Positions 19,645 through 28,634 are shown, numbered from the stretch's first letter. The stretch: DNA of 64,000 nucleotides from Patagioenas fasciata (GCF_037038585.1 NC_092520.1:147001104-147065103), one strand, 5' to 3'. Translations and numbers: made by a program. The notes: a model not told the origin generated them from the letters alone.

Positions 19645-20180
19645 TCACCCCACCCTTTGCTTCTACAGGGAGAGGGCCAGAAACTCCTCCAGCCCCAGCG
19701 CAAGGGTGCCCCGGCTCTGCAGGCTGCAGAGGGAGCTGCTGACCTGTGGGACCCTCTTGACATGGCACGTGTTTGCCAGCCTCTCTAAGACAGGCCTGAT
19801 GCCAGGGCAGTGCTGCTGGGGATGCTTGGGGACAGAATCAGATGCCGCTTCATCAGGGCTAATAGTGAGATTCAGTGATATGGGCGGTAGAAGAAGAGGA
19901 GGGCAGCAGGTTGGACAGTGGGTAGTGCTGGCACGAGACCTCTGGGCCACAGTCTTCCTTCAGGCCTGCTCATAGGAAAGGGTGTTGTGGCAGATGCTTG
20001 ATTTATGCTTCTGCTTGCCACAGAGCCACGTTCACATCACTCAAAGAAAGGTGCCACTTAACCGAGCCTGACGGCAAGGCTCACTCCACTGCGTAAGGCA
20101 TGGAGGAAGTATGCCGAGGAGAGTCGGATGAGTGTTCTTTTAGAGTGATTTCTATGGGAACAGGAGATTTGCAAAAGCGT

Positions 20181-20424
20181 AGATTCCACATGGATGACTT
20201 CTGCTCCGTTTTGTGCGGCCAGAAGAACTGCTGTTAAGTCTCCCTGTTGTGCATTTCCTTCACCACCTTCTACTACTCACTCGCCACTGCTTCTATGCAA
20301 TGCGGTCCCCTTGTAGTGCCATTTGCCCTTTATCCTTTTTGCCGAGGCATCGGTAAACCAAATGCCGTCTGTTGGTGTTTCTTGAGTGAGTGGTGCTTCA
20401 TTCAAACAGTTTTGCTTTAACTGT
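20181..20424 (-). pseudogene. Decayed retroviral RNase H fragment (unit 3)
   Basis: Unit 3 copy of the same RNase H remnant. It carries extra small differences (for example TCTATGCAATG against TCTATTCAATG, and GAGTGAGTGG against GAGTGAGCGG on the plus strand) and the same internal stop. It has no relation to the RNase H of the inserted provirus, which is on the other strand and different in sequence. Confidence 0.6.
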
Positions 20425-20690
20425 TAAACTCTCCTCTCCCACCCCACAAGTTTTCCCTCTTTTACCCTTCAGATGCTCTCCACCATGCCACTGGGGGGCA
20501 AGTGATTGAGCAGCTGTGTGGCAGCTGAGCTGTCAGCATCCCATGCCCACGTTCCCACAAAAACTCGTGCACAGACAGACACTCAGAGACACAGAGTTTG
20601 TTCAAACACGACATTTTGGGGGAACTTAGCACAGAGCCAAGTTCCCCGAAGGCACAGAATGAACTCCCGCGAAGAAGGTGCAGAGGCTGC

Positions 20691-21410
20691 CTAGGAGGCT
20701 GGGGCTCTGTTTTTCCCTCGAGTCCTCCTTGGAGTGGTGGAGGAAGCACAGAGCCAACAGGTAGGCTTCAGGGGCACGCACCGGCGAGAGACAGCCTCAT
20801 CCTCATGGGGACTCGGACTGGCCAAGGCGTTGCCCAGCCCCCTGACAGGCCTCGGTCGCAGCACGTAGGCATTCCTGGAAGGTTTTGGGCCGGTACGGAG
20901 AAGCCCGTCGGGCAGCTCCGCCGTCGTCGCCGTCGGCGATTCCAACGTGTTCGGGAGGCGCTTGGCCGAAACTCTGCCCGCGTCCAGTGCACTACTGGCT
21001 TTTTCTCTTTGCTTCTCCTCGTCCACTTTCCTTCTGGAACTGCCCCGCTTGCTGCTGATGGCTGGCTGATGGCTCCATTTCCTGAGCCACCAGCAGAACC
21101 CAAAGAGCAGGACCAGGGCTCCGGCAACAGCCCAGAGCTGCCACTGCTGCAAGGCAGCGAGGAGTGGCACTCTCCAGGCAAAGCTGCTCTGCTCCTGCTC
21201 CTGTTCCTTCAGCGCCGTCTCCTGCGCCTTCAGCTCCATCTCCCGCTCCTTCAGCTCTATCTCCTGCCACAGCCGAGTCATCTCCCGCTTCAGCATCTCT
21301 GCACGCTGCTGCATGCGCTCCTCTGCGGCCTCCTCCAGCTCCGCGCCAGCGAAGTGCGCGTACGACACCAGGGTTTGCAGAAACCAGGCGAACAGCGCTA
21401 TGACATCCAT
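20691..21410 (-). CDS. ITPRIPL1-like truncated membrane coiled-coil protein, unit 3 copy (239 aa)
   Basis: Open over the full 239 codons with the same start, coiled coil, transmembrane segment and stop. Differences from unit 1 are Leu105 to Phe (inside the transmembrane segment), Leu153 to Pro, His172 to Arg and Arg211 to Cys. These are all missense, with no nonsense change. The provirus sits about 1 kb beyond its 3' end (toward lower coordinates), in antisense orientation, so its own promoter and intron are intact. A readthrough transcript from the retroviral 3' LTR would run antisense across this gene. Confidence 0.6.
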   Translation of the reverse strand: MDVIALFAWFLQTLVSYAHFAGAELEEAAEERMQQRAEMLKREMTRLWQEIELKEREMELKAQETALKEQEQEQSSFAWRVPLLAALQQWQLWAVAGALVLLFGFCWWLRKWSHQPAISSKRGSSRRKVDEEKQREKASSALDAGRVSAKRLPNTLESPTATTAELPDGLLRTGPKPSRNAYVLRPRPVRGLGNALASPSPHEDEAVSRRCVPLKPTCWLCASSTTPRRTRGKNRAPAS

Positions 21411-21874
21411 GGCCTGCCGGAGGAGGGAGAGAAGGGCTTGAGTGGGACTGGTAATGAGGGAGCTGGCGCCAAGAGGAGCGGGGACAGGGGCCGCAGGGAG
21501 CTGGGCGCAGGCAGGAGAGGGGCTGAGGCAGCTGTGAGGCAGCAAGGTCTGCACCCAGCCCCAGCGGCGGCGCTGCACTGTGCCCTGCCCAGGGTGCTCC
21601 TGCATGCGGCTGGCCCTCGATGCAGGGTGAGAACCCACCCCCCCAGGGCCCACGCTTCTGCCCCGGCCCCCATCCAGCCCAGTCTCCCCCAGCCTGCGCA
21701 CTCACTGCTGGCCCAGGCCGTACTGGGGCGGCACGGCTGCTGGCGCCCCTGAAAACCGCCCCATGGCGACTGTCCCCTGTGACATCACAGGCGCAAGAGC
21801 ACGTCACAGACACACCCAGCGGCCAGCCCCACCTTTCTGCCCCACCCCGGCTCAGCCACTCCCAGCTGCCCTGC
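21411..21874 (-). promoter_or_regulatory. Predicted 5' intron, UTR exon and promoter of the unit 3 copy
   Basis: The donor GTGAGT (starting at 21705, minus) and the acceptor before the start codon are kept, as are the TGACGT and TGATGTCA words. Promoter role is inferred from position. Confidence 0.4.
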
Positions 21875-21956
21875 TGCCCTGGTTAAGGCTGGGCTAGAGT
21901 GAATTTTCTTCACAGCAGCTTGCGTGCTGCTTTATTTGGGATTTGTGGTCCTCTGC
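21875..21956 (+). mobile_element. LTR 5'-end fragment (ERVL-like) in unit 3
   Basis: Same truncated LTR start as in units 1 and 2, differing by CTGCCCTGGTTAAGG in place of CTGCTCTGGTTAAGG at its left edge. Confidence 0.45.
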
Positions 21957-22054
21957 CTGCCAGTAGCAACCTCGTCATCGCACAATGCCCTGACCTGGAA
22001 GTGGCCCACGAGGATCAACCAGTGCAGCTCCTGAACCCATAGCGGCCACGCTTC

Positions 22055-22254
22055 AATCACAGAATCACCGAATCGTTGAAGTTGGAAAAGACCCGTAAGG
22101 CCATCGAGTCCAACCGCAAGCCTAGCCTTGCCAACTCCACTACTAAACGATGTCTCTAAGTGCCCTGTCTACGCAGTTTTTGACACGCCTTCAGGCTTGG
22201 AGCCTCATACGCTTCCCTGGGTAGCTTGTTCCGATGCCTCACCACCTTGGGCAT
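22055..22254 (-). mobile_element. CR1 LINE 3' end fragment (unit 4)
   Basis: Unit 4 copy of the CR1 3' segment. It shares CACGCC with unit 1 where units 2 and 3 have CATGCC, which hints at conversion between non-adjacent units. It also carries private changes (GGAGCCTCATACG). Confidence 0.75.
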
Positions 22255-22878
22255 TTGAGTCCCACCCGGGACACAGAGAGAATTGGGACGCTAGACTACC
22301 GGAGACTCCTGCCTTCTTCCTAACGCCCACCCGCCAGCCCCATCACCCCACCCTTTGCTTCTACAGGGAGAGGGCCAGAAACTCCTCCAGCCCCAGCGCA
22401 AGGGTGCCCCGGCTCTGCAGGCTGCAGAGGGAGCTGCTGACCTGTGGGACCCTCTTGACATGGCACGTGTTTGCCAGCCTCTCTAAGACAGGCCTGATGC
22501 CAGGGCAGTGCTGCTGGGGGTGCTTGGGGACAGAATCAGATGCCGCTTCATCAGGGCTAATAGTGAGATTCAGTGATATGGGCGGTAGAAGAAGAGGAGG
22601 GCAGCAGGTTGGACAGTGGGTCATGCTGGCACGAGACCTCTGGGCCACAGTCTTCCTTCAGGACTGCTCATAGGAAAGGGTGTTGTGGCAGATGCTTGAT
22701 TTATGCTTCTGCTTGCCACAGAGCCACGTTCACATCACTCAAAGAAAGGTGCCACTTAACCGAGCCTGACGGCAAGGCTCACTCCACTGCGTACGGCATG
22801 GAGGAAGTATGCGGAGGAGAGTCGGATGAGCGTTGTTTTAGAGTGATTTCTGTGGGGACAGGAGATTTGCAAAAGCGT

Positions 22879-23122
22879 AGATTCCACATGGATGACTTCT
22901 GCCCCGTTTTGTGCGGCCAGAAGAACTGCTGTTAAGTCTCCCCGTTGTACACTTTCTTCAACACCTTCTACTACTCACTCGCCACTGCTTCTATTCAATG
23001 CGGTCCCCTTGTAGTGCCATTTGCCCTTTATCCTTTTTGCCGAGGCATCGGTAAACCAAATGCCGTCTGTTGGTGTTTCTTGAGTGAGTGGTGCTTCATT
23101 CAAACAGTTTTGCTTTAACTGT
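22879..23122 (-). pseudogene. Decayed retroviral RNase H fragment (unit 4)
   Basis: Unit 4 copy of the RNase H remnant, with the same internal stop and loss of catalytic residues. Minor changes are shared with unit 3 (GTAGTGCC against GCAGTGCC on the plus strand). Confidence 0.6.
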
Positions 23123-23388
23123 TAAACTCTCCTCTCCCACCCCACAAGTTTTCCCTCTTTTACCCTTCAGATGCTCTCCACCATGCCACTGGGGGGCAAG
23201 TGATTGAGCAGCTGTGTGGCAGCTGAGCTGTCAGCATCCCATGCCCACGTTCCCACAAAACCTCGTGCACAGACAGACACTCAGAGACACAGAGTTTGTT
23301 CAAACACGACATTTTGGGGGAACTTAGCACAGAGCCAAGTTCCCCGAAGGCACAGAATGAACTCCCGCGAAGAAGGTGCAGAGGCTGC

Positions 23389-24108
23389 CTAGGAGGCTGG
23401 GGCTCTGTTTTTCCCTCGGGTCCTCCTTGGAGTGGTGGAGGAAGCACAGAGCCAACAGGTAGGCTTCAGGGGCACGCGCCGGCGAGAGACAGCCTCATCC
23501 TCATGGGGACTCGGACTGGCCAAGGCGTTGCCCAGCCCCCTGACAGGCCTCGGTCGCAGCACGTAGGCATTCCTGGAAGGTTTTGGGCCGGTACGGAGAA
23601 GCCCGTCGGGCAGCTCCGCCGTCGTCGCCGTCGACGATTCCAACGTGTTCAGGAGGCGCTTGGCCGAAACTCTGCCCGCGTCCAGTGCACTACTGGCTTT
23701 TTCTCTTTGCTTCTCCTCGTCCACTTTCCTTCTGGAACTGCCCCGCTTGCTGCTGATGGCTGGCTGATGGCTCCATTTCCTGAGCCACCAGCAGAGCCCA
23801 AAGAGCAGGACCAGGGCTCCGGCAACAGCCCAGAGCTGCCACTGCTGCAAGGCAGCAAGGAGTGGCACTCTCCAGGCAAAGCTGCTCTGCTCCTGCTCCT
23901 GTTCCTTCAGCGCCGTCTCCTGCGCCTTCAGCTCCATCTCCCGCTCCTTCAGCTCTATCTCCTGCCACAGCCGAGTCATCTCCCGCTTCAGCATCTCTGC
24001 ACGCTGCTGCATGCGCTCCTCTGCGGCCTCCTCCAGCTCCGCACCAGCGAAGTGCGCGTACGACACCAGGGTTTGCAGAAACCAGGCGAATAGCGCTATG
24101 ACATCCAT
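23389..24108 (-). CDS. ITPRIPL1-like truncated membrane coiled-coil protein, unit 4 copy (239 aa)
   Basis: The fourth open copy has the same 239-codon length and domain order, with Pro159 to Ser and His172 to Arg relative to unit 1. The coding exon is nearly unchanged although this unit's intron and promoter differ more from the other copies. That contrast could mean constraint on the protein, or conversion limited to the coding half. The start at 24108 and its Kozak context are intact. Confidence 0.6.
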   Translation of the reverse strand: MDVIALFAWFLQTLVSYAHFAGAELEEAAEERMQQRAEMLKREMTRLWQEIELKEREMELKAQETALKEQEQEQSSFAWRVPLLAALQQWQLWAVAGALVLLFGLCWWLRKWSHQPAISSKRGSSRRKVDEEKQREKASSALDAGRVSAKRLLNTLESSTATTAELPDGLLRTGPKPSRNAYVLRPRPVRGLGNALASPSPHEDEAVSRRRVPLKPTCWLCASSTTPRRTRGKNRAPAS

Positions 24109-24572
24109 GGCCTGCCGGAGGAGGGAGAGAAGGGCTTGAGTGGGACTGGTAATGAGGGAGCTGGCGCCAAGAGGAGCGGGGACAGGGGCCGCAGGGAGCT
24201 GGGCGCAGGCAAGAGAGGGGCTGAGGCAGCTGCAAGGCAGCAAGGTCTGCGCCCAGCCCCGGCGCTGCACTGTGCCCTGCCCAGGGTGCTCCTGCATGCG
24301 GCTGGCCCTCGATGCAGGGTGAGAACCCACCCCCCCAGGGCCCATGCTTCTGCCCCGGCCCCCATCCAGCCCAGCCTCCCCAGCCTGCACACTCACTGCT
24401 GGCCCAGGCTGTACTGGGGCGGCACAGCTGCTGGCCCCCCTGAAAACCGTCCCATGGCAACTGTCCCCTGTGACATCACAGGCACAAGAGCACGTCACAG
24501 ACACGCCCAGCGGCCAGCCCCACCTTTCTGCCCCACCCCGGCTCAGCCACTCCCAGCTGCCCTGCTGCTCTG
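24109..24572 (-). promoter_or_regulatory. Predicted 5' intron, UTR exon and promoter of the unit 4 copy (diverged)
   Basis: The donor GTGAGT and acceptor CAG remain despite many substitutions, several of them CpG-to-TpG/CpA type (for example CAGCCTGCACACTCAC against CAGCCTGCGCACTCAC). TGACGT is retained (within GCACGTCACAGACACG on the plus strand). Whether this promoter still works cannot be judged by eye. Confidence 0.35.
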
Positions 24573-24661
24573 GTTAAGGCTGGGCTAGAGTGAATTTTCT
24601 TCACAGCAGCTTGCGTGCTGCTTTAGTTGGGATTTGTGGTTCTCTGCCTGCCAGTAGCAAC
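24573..24661 (+). mobile_element. LTR 5'-end fragment (ERVL-like) in unit 4, cut at the array end
   Basis: Same LTR piece as in the other units, ending at AGTAGCAACT where CR1 begins. The closely similar words at 27376-27414 (GGGATTTGTGGTCCTCTGCC) flank the other side of that CR1 block. Confidence 0.45.
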
Positions 24662-25760
24662 TTCTGACAACAGCCTTATATTCTCCTCAAGTAGCCAGCC
24701 CTCCTTCCATGATCTATAAACTCTTCCACTTGAGGTTACCCATCAGCTCCCTGTTTAACCACACATGTCTACTAGCTCCCTTCTTTGACTTCCTACATGT
24801 CGGGATGCTCTGATCTTGTGCCTGGTAGAAACAGTCCCTGAATACTAACCAACTATCTTGGGACCCTTTACCTTCAAGCAGCCTTGCCCATGGGATTTTC
24901 CTTAGCAATTGCCTGAAAAGGCCAATGTTTGCCTAACTGAAATCCAGGGCTACAATTCTACTTGTTATCCTGATCCTACCACATGAGATCCTGAACTCCA
25001 CCATCTCATGCTCAATGCAACCAAGGCAGCTCTCAACCTTTACCGCTTCAACCAGACCTTCCTTGTTAGTGAGGATGAGGTCCAGCAATGCACCTCTTCT
25101 AGTTGGCTCCTCCACCATCTGCATCAGAAAGTTATCGCCAAGGCACTAGAGAAGCCTCCTAGACTGTGGCTGGCCGGCCGAGTAGTCCTTCCAGCAAACA
25201 TCAGGGAAGTTAAAATCCCCCACCACAACCAGGGCCTGTGATTGCAAGGCTGCTCCCAGCTGCCTGTAGAAGGCCTCATCAACTTCCTCACCCTGATCTG
25301 GTGGCCTGTAATAGACACCCACAATAGTATCACCCTTGCCAGCCTGCCCCTTAACTTTTACCCATAGACTCTCAACTCGCTCCTTATCTGTGCCTGGAGA
25401 ATACTCAATACATTGTAGTTGCTCCCTCACATAAAGAGCAACTCCACCACCATGCCTGGGTGGCCTCTTTACTGAAAAGGACATAGCCATCCACGACCAC
25501 ATTCCAGTCATGTGTGCTGTCCCACCATGTCTCTGTAATTGCCACCAGGTCATAATCTCCTGCCCAAACACAGGTTTCTAACTCCTTCTGCTTACTCCTC
25601 ATGCTGCGCACATTGGTGTACAGGCATTTCAGAGAGTGAGCTGAGCACTCCGATTGCACCTCAGGGGTATGGGAGGCCTCCCAGCCTTCATGAATTCAAG
25701 AGTGATGCCCTACTGATGCAAGCCCAGCTACAACCCCATCCCCCTTCAAGTCTAGTTTAA
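24662..25760 (-). pseudogene. CR1 ORF2 remnant: endonuclease domain, broken and truncated
   Basis: In the LINE, ORF2 encodes an APE-type endonuclease that nicks the target and a reverse transcriptase that copies the RNA there. Here the endonuclease survives in pieces in changing frames: KCLYTNVRSM and ITETWWD (catalytic Glu) at 25659-25480, then VVVGDFNFPDVCW and VYYRPPDQGEE at 25400-25170, then PTRRGALLDL at 25124-24933, and a linker region (GKIPWAR-like) down to 24714. The usual SDH catalytic triplet reads IEH. At least three frame changes are needed to follow the protein, so it is dead. The RT domain would follow but is cut away at 24662. Confidence 0.85.
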
Positions 25761-25893
25761 AGCTCTCCAAATGAGCCCAGCTAATTCCTGTCCCAGCACC
25801 CTTTTTCCCACATATCACTGTTTGGACTGGTGTCTTGTAAAACCAGCCATTATCAAAGAACCCAAAGCCCTGCCTGTAGTACCAGTCTTGTAG

Positions 25894-26854
25894 TCAATTG
25901 TTTACAGACTGAATTTTCCTATTCCATCCCATATCATCATCCAAAACTGGAAGGAGGGAAGAGAAAATCACTTGAGCCCCAGACTCTTTAACCATCCATC
26001 CCAAGGCCTTGAAATCTTTTTTCATTCCCGTCAGACTGCGGGATGCAGCTTCCTCCGCATCTGTCTGGAAGATCAGCAGTGGGTAGTAGTCCACGGGTGC
26101 ACCAGACTGGGGAACGTCCTGGCGATGTCCCTGATCCGGGCTCCAGGGAGACTGCACACTTCCCTATGATGAGGGTCAACTCTGCATTTTGGGCCCTCTG
26201 TCCCTCTCAGAAGGGAATTGTTTACCACAATTACCCTTCTTTCTTTCTTATCTGAGATGGTCTTGAGGCGTGGGGTCAACTGCGTCTTTCTAGGTGACCT
26301 CGTAGGTGGGCCTTGCATCACATCCTCACCTACCTCCTCTTCAAGATCTATGGCCTCAAATCTGTTATGGAGGGGCACCTGGGGAAGCGAAGTAGGTAGG
26401 GAGGGGGGTTGCCCACGGCCCCGAACTGGAACTAGCTTCCAACCCTCGTCATCTTTTCTGTCTCCTACCTCTGCCCGACAGAGACAGGGCAGGGGCTGCC
26501 TCAGGTCTTCTCCCTCCACCCGACAGGGCAAGGGGTTCATCACCTTTTGGGAGTATCCCACTGGAGCCTCTCTGAGTGGCACACCAGGGAGTTACTCCAC
26601 CAGTCAATTTCCTTTTCACACTCCCTGACGGTCCTCAGCATCTCAATCTCCTCCTTAAGTTTCACAACCATGTAGAGCAGATCTTGCACCTGCTCACACC
26701 TCACACAGGTGGGATGCTGGCCATCGTCATCCGGCAGTAGCAGGCTCTAGCACTCCCTGCAGCCAGAAACCTGAATAGCCACGGTTTGGGGCAGACAGTC
26801 TGTCTGAGTTGCTACAGCTTTCTTCAGACAAGCTCTCTTTCTGGTCAAGACCAT
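25894..26854 (-). pseudogene. CR1 ORF1 remnant: zinc-knuckle/coiled coil and esterase-like domain
   Basis: From the ATG at 26854 the minus-strand reading shows an N-terminal Cys-rich motif (CRECxx...CVRCEQ), a short coiled coil, then an SGNH-esterase-like domain (VIVVNNSLLRGTEG; GDS is the usual nucleophile motif, and the Asp-Ser positions are altered here) continuing into VDYYPLLIFQTDAEE. An in-frame TAG at 26749-26747 and at least two frameshifts break it. ORF1 protein binds the LINE RNA. The domain order agrees with bird CR1 ORF1. Confidence 0.8.
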
Positions 26855-26992
26855 GGTCAGCAACAGTATGAAACACTGGCAATAGGTGAGAGTCTAACTA
26901 GTAAAAGGTGACAACCTCTACACCCTAGTGCACGAGTTACCACACCCACTACTGCAGCACAACATGGGTGCTGCTCACCCGTGTCACAAGCT

Positions 26993-27150
26993 GGGTCTCT
27001 CAAGAACGAAAGTGCCCGATTGAAGGGATTAAAAAAAAAAAAAAATAAAAATAAAAAAAAAAAAAAAAAAAAGGCTTCTCTGTACCTCGAAGATTTCGCT
27101 TAATCGGGACCCACCGAGCTGCCTCCGATCAGCTGATCTCATGAACTGAG
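26993..27150 (-). repeat. CR1 5' UTR repeat, inner copy
   Basis: It contains, in plus orientation, GGGTCTCTCAAGAACGAAAG, a long A-rich run (about 27030-27072), then TACCTCGAAGATTTCGCTTAA and ATGAACTGAG. The same order recurs at 27250-27373. In the LINE's own sense this is a T-tract flanked by two conserved words, placed 140-300 bp before ORF1, a plausible promoter repeat. Confidence 0.65.
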
Positions 27151-27249
27151 TGCGGGTATCAAGTTACGACGGCTTTTAAATCACCCGCCCTCGCCGCGGT
27201 AACGCCCACTCCACGTCAGCTGCTCTCGCAAGGGCTGCCGGGAGCTGCC

Positions 27250-27373
27250 GGGTCTCTCGAGGACGAAAGTGCCCGATCGAGACGGAAAAAAAAAAAAAAA
27301 AAAAGCTTCTCTATACCTCGAAGATTTCGCTTAACTGGGCCCCACCTCTGATCAGCCGATCGCAGGAACTGAG
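27250..27373 (-). repeat. CR1 5' UTR repeat, outer copy
   Basis: Second copy of the same module: GGGTCTCTCGAGGACGAAAG, an A-run of 18 at about 27287-27304, ATACCTCGAAGATTTCGCTTAA-type sequence, then GGAACTGAG. It is shorter in the A-run than the inner copy. The 27151-27249 spacer is GC-rich. It marks the 5' end of the CR1. Confidence 0.65.
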
Positions 27374-27375
27374 AT

Positions 27376-27414
27376 TTTGGGATTTGTGGTCCTCTGCCTG
27401 CTAGTAGCAACCTC
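27376..27414 (+). repeat. Leftover array/LTR piece right of the CR1
   Basis: TTTTGGGATTTGTGGTCCTC and the following TGCCTGCTAGTAGCAACCTC match the right end of each array unit. Together with the copy ending at 24661 it brackets the CR1 block in direct orientation. Confidence 0.75.
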
Positions 27415-27440
27415 ATCATCACAGATTGCCCACATGCTGT

Positions 27441-27691
27441 CACTGAGGCTTGTCAGGGGGCTGGGCAACGCCTTAGACAGTCCGAGTCCCCATGAGGATG
27501 AGGCTGTCTCTCACCGGTACGTGCCCCTGAAGCCCACCTGTTGGCTCTGTGCTTCCTCCACCACTCCAAGGAGGACTCCAGGAAAAAACAGAACCCCATC
27601 CTCCTATGCACCCTCTGCACCTTCTTCGCGAGTGTTCATTCCGTGCCTTTGGGGAACTTGGCACGCTGTGTCTCTGAGTGTCTGATACTGT
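27441..27691 (+). pseudogene. Inverted fragment of the ITPRIPL1-like gene
   Basis: The plus-strand frame gives VRGLGNALDSPSPHEDEAV and then VPLKPTCWLCASSTTPRRT, matching residues 189-230 of the array protein but in the opposite orientation. In another frame the same DNA reads LCFLHHSKEDSRKK, which resembles a later part of the full-length ITPRIP-like family (a LCFLHH motif). This suggests that the array protein's tail arises from a frame change at an internal deletion. A block of about 35 bp near 27651 is missing relative to the units. It has no start, promoter or downstream domain. Confidence 0.7.
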
Positions 27692-28572
27692 CTCAGCCAC
27701 TGCATGAATGCCTGGCTCACTTGATCTTGTGCTTCACAAAAGTTCAGAGCTTGCTTCTGTCCCACTGCAGGGTTCCAAAACCTCTAGGTAGCACGAATGT
27801 CTCAATTTCGAGCATTTCTAAAGTTTCCAGACCTCTACTTTTCAGCAATTATGTTCTTTAAATATAAACATATTTAAATGTAAAAATATTTAAAATGCAA
27901 AATAAAGGATCTCTGTTTTCCCTGTGACCTGTCAAAGAAGCAGTCTGAATAGTTTGCAGTATTTTCAGCCTGAATTCCAAGGCTTACTGATATGGGCTCC
28001 CGAGCACTTTTGTGCCTGAGAAAAAATAATTAAAAAAAAAAAAAAATTAATGGGTTTTATATTTGAGTTAGTCCTAAAGCTTGAGGTCAGGCTTGCAGAA
28101 GCAGTTTCTGTAGCCTAGCACTCCCAAGCTGTATCTTATAATGACTTTTAAGTATCGCAATAGAAGGTTGTAAAAGCAAAATACCCACTGTGAAGAAACA
28201 CAAATTTATGTTCTCAGACTTCACCACAGGGATGCAGGCTTACCACCTATAGGCACTACCCATAGACTCCAGGAACACAGGCTCAGTATTCAACAAGAAG
28301 TCTATACGCAGGAGAAGGAGTAGAGCATTGTGTAGCAAGTGGGATGAACCTTTACATTTCATGACATCTCTGGTCATCTCTTAATCTTATCACTCTCCTT
28401 TGGTTTTAGTCACGTCCTCTCTATACTTGCTGCTTACATCTTGTCAGAGAATTCCTTCCATTTGTAGTGTCTCATGACATGAAAACCAAAAACTTCATCC
28501 TTATTTATTGTTACCCAGTTATCCCAGGTCCTTTTTGTTTGGTCACTGCAGTCCTCGTCGTGGAAAATAGAA
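27692..28572. other. Unassigned sequence between array remnant and CR1 tail
   Basis: No gene is recognised. An A-tract lies at about 28034-28048 and AT-rich words around 27860-27905. The first 100 bp after the inverted fragment could still be diverged unit sequence, but I could not align it. Confidence 0.5.
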
Positions 28573-28634
28573 CAGAATAGAATAGAATAGAATAGAATAG
28601 AATAGAATAGAATAGAATAGAATAGAATAGAATA
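28573..28634. repeat. AATAG pentanucleotide microsatellite on a CR1 tail
   Basis: About 12 copies of AATAG abut a CR1 3' end. In CR1 sense this is ATTCT repeated, an expansion grown from the element's short 3'-terminal repeat. Confidence 0.93.

Larger units (their letters stand above)
12409..22054. repeat. Array unit 3, split by the endogenous retrovirus
   Basis: This unit has the same content as unit 2 but carries the provirus 294 bp from its left end. Removing 12703-19650 (provirus plus one TSD copy) leaves 2,698 bp, identical in length to the other full unit. The ERV therefore inserted after the array formed. Confidence 0.92.
7087..24661. repeat. Tandem array of four 2,698-bp units
   Basis: Four head-to-tail copies of one mosaic unit. 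Equivalent landmarks recur at an exact spacing: the ITPRIPL1-like start codon lies at 9066, 11764, 21410 and 24108 on the minus strand. The second-to-third step is 9,646 bp, which is 2,698 plus the 6,942-bp retrovirus and its 6-bp target duplication. The first unit lacks about 75 bp on its left and the fourth about 92 bp on its right. Copies differ by scattered substitutions (on the order of 1%), with unit 4 the most divergent over its promoter and intron. Such similarity points to recent duplication or ongoing gene conversion. The real copy number could be higher if the assembly collapsed the array. Confidence 0.95.
22055..24661. repeat. Array unit 4 (right-truncated)
   Basis: It matches the other units from the CR1 terminus to AGTAGCAACT at about 24661, where the sequence switches abruptly to CR1 ORF2. 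About 92 bp of the unit are missing at the right. The promoter/intron part (24120-24500) is the most divergent stretch among the copies and includes a 9-bp shortening near 24256. Confidence 0.9.
24662..27373 (-). mobile_element. CR1 LINE with 5' end kept but RT and 3' end missing
   Basis: Read on the minus strand, this element runs from a 5' UTR (27373) through ORF1 (from about 26854) into the endonuclease half of ORF2 and stops at 24662. The reverse transcriptase and 3' UTR are absent. Most CR1 copies are truncated at the 5' end by incomplete reverse transcription, so a copy truncated at the 3' end is better explained by later deletion or recombination. Both ORFs are broken. It sits between two copies of the same array-derived LTR piece. 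Confidence 0.85.

Noticed and set aside
7087..24661. CRISPR or other spacer array
   Set aside because: The repeats are 2.7 kb near-identical units with no unique spacers, in vertebrate DNA.
28573..28634. Pentanucleotide run as an independent regulatory repeat
   Set aside because: It abuts a CR1 3' end and is the expanded terminal microsatellite of that element.
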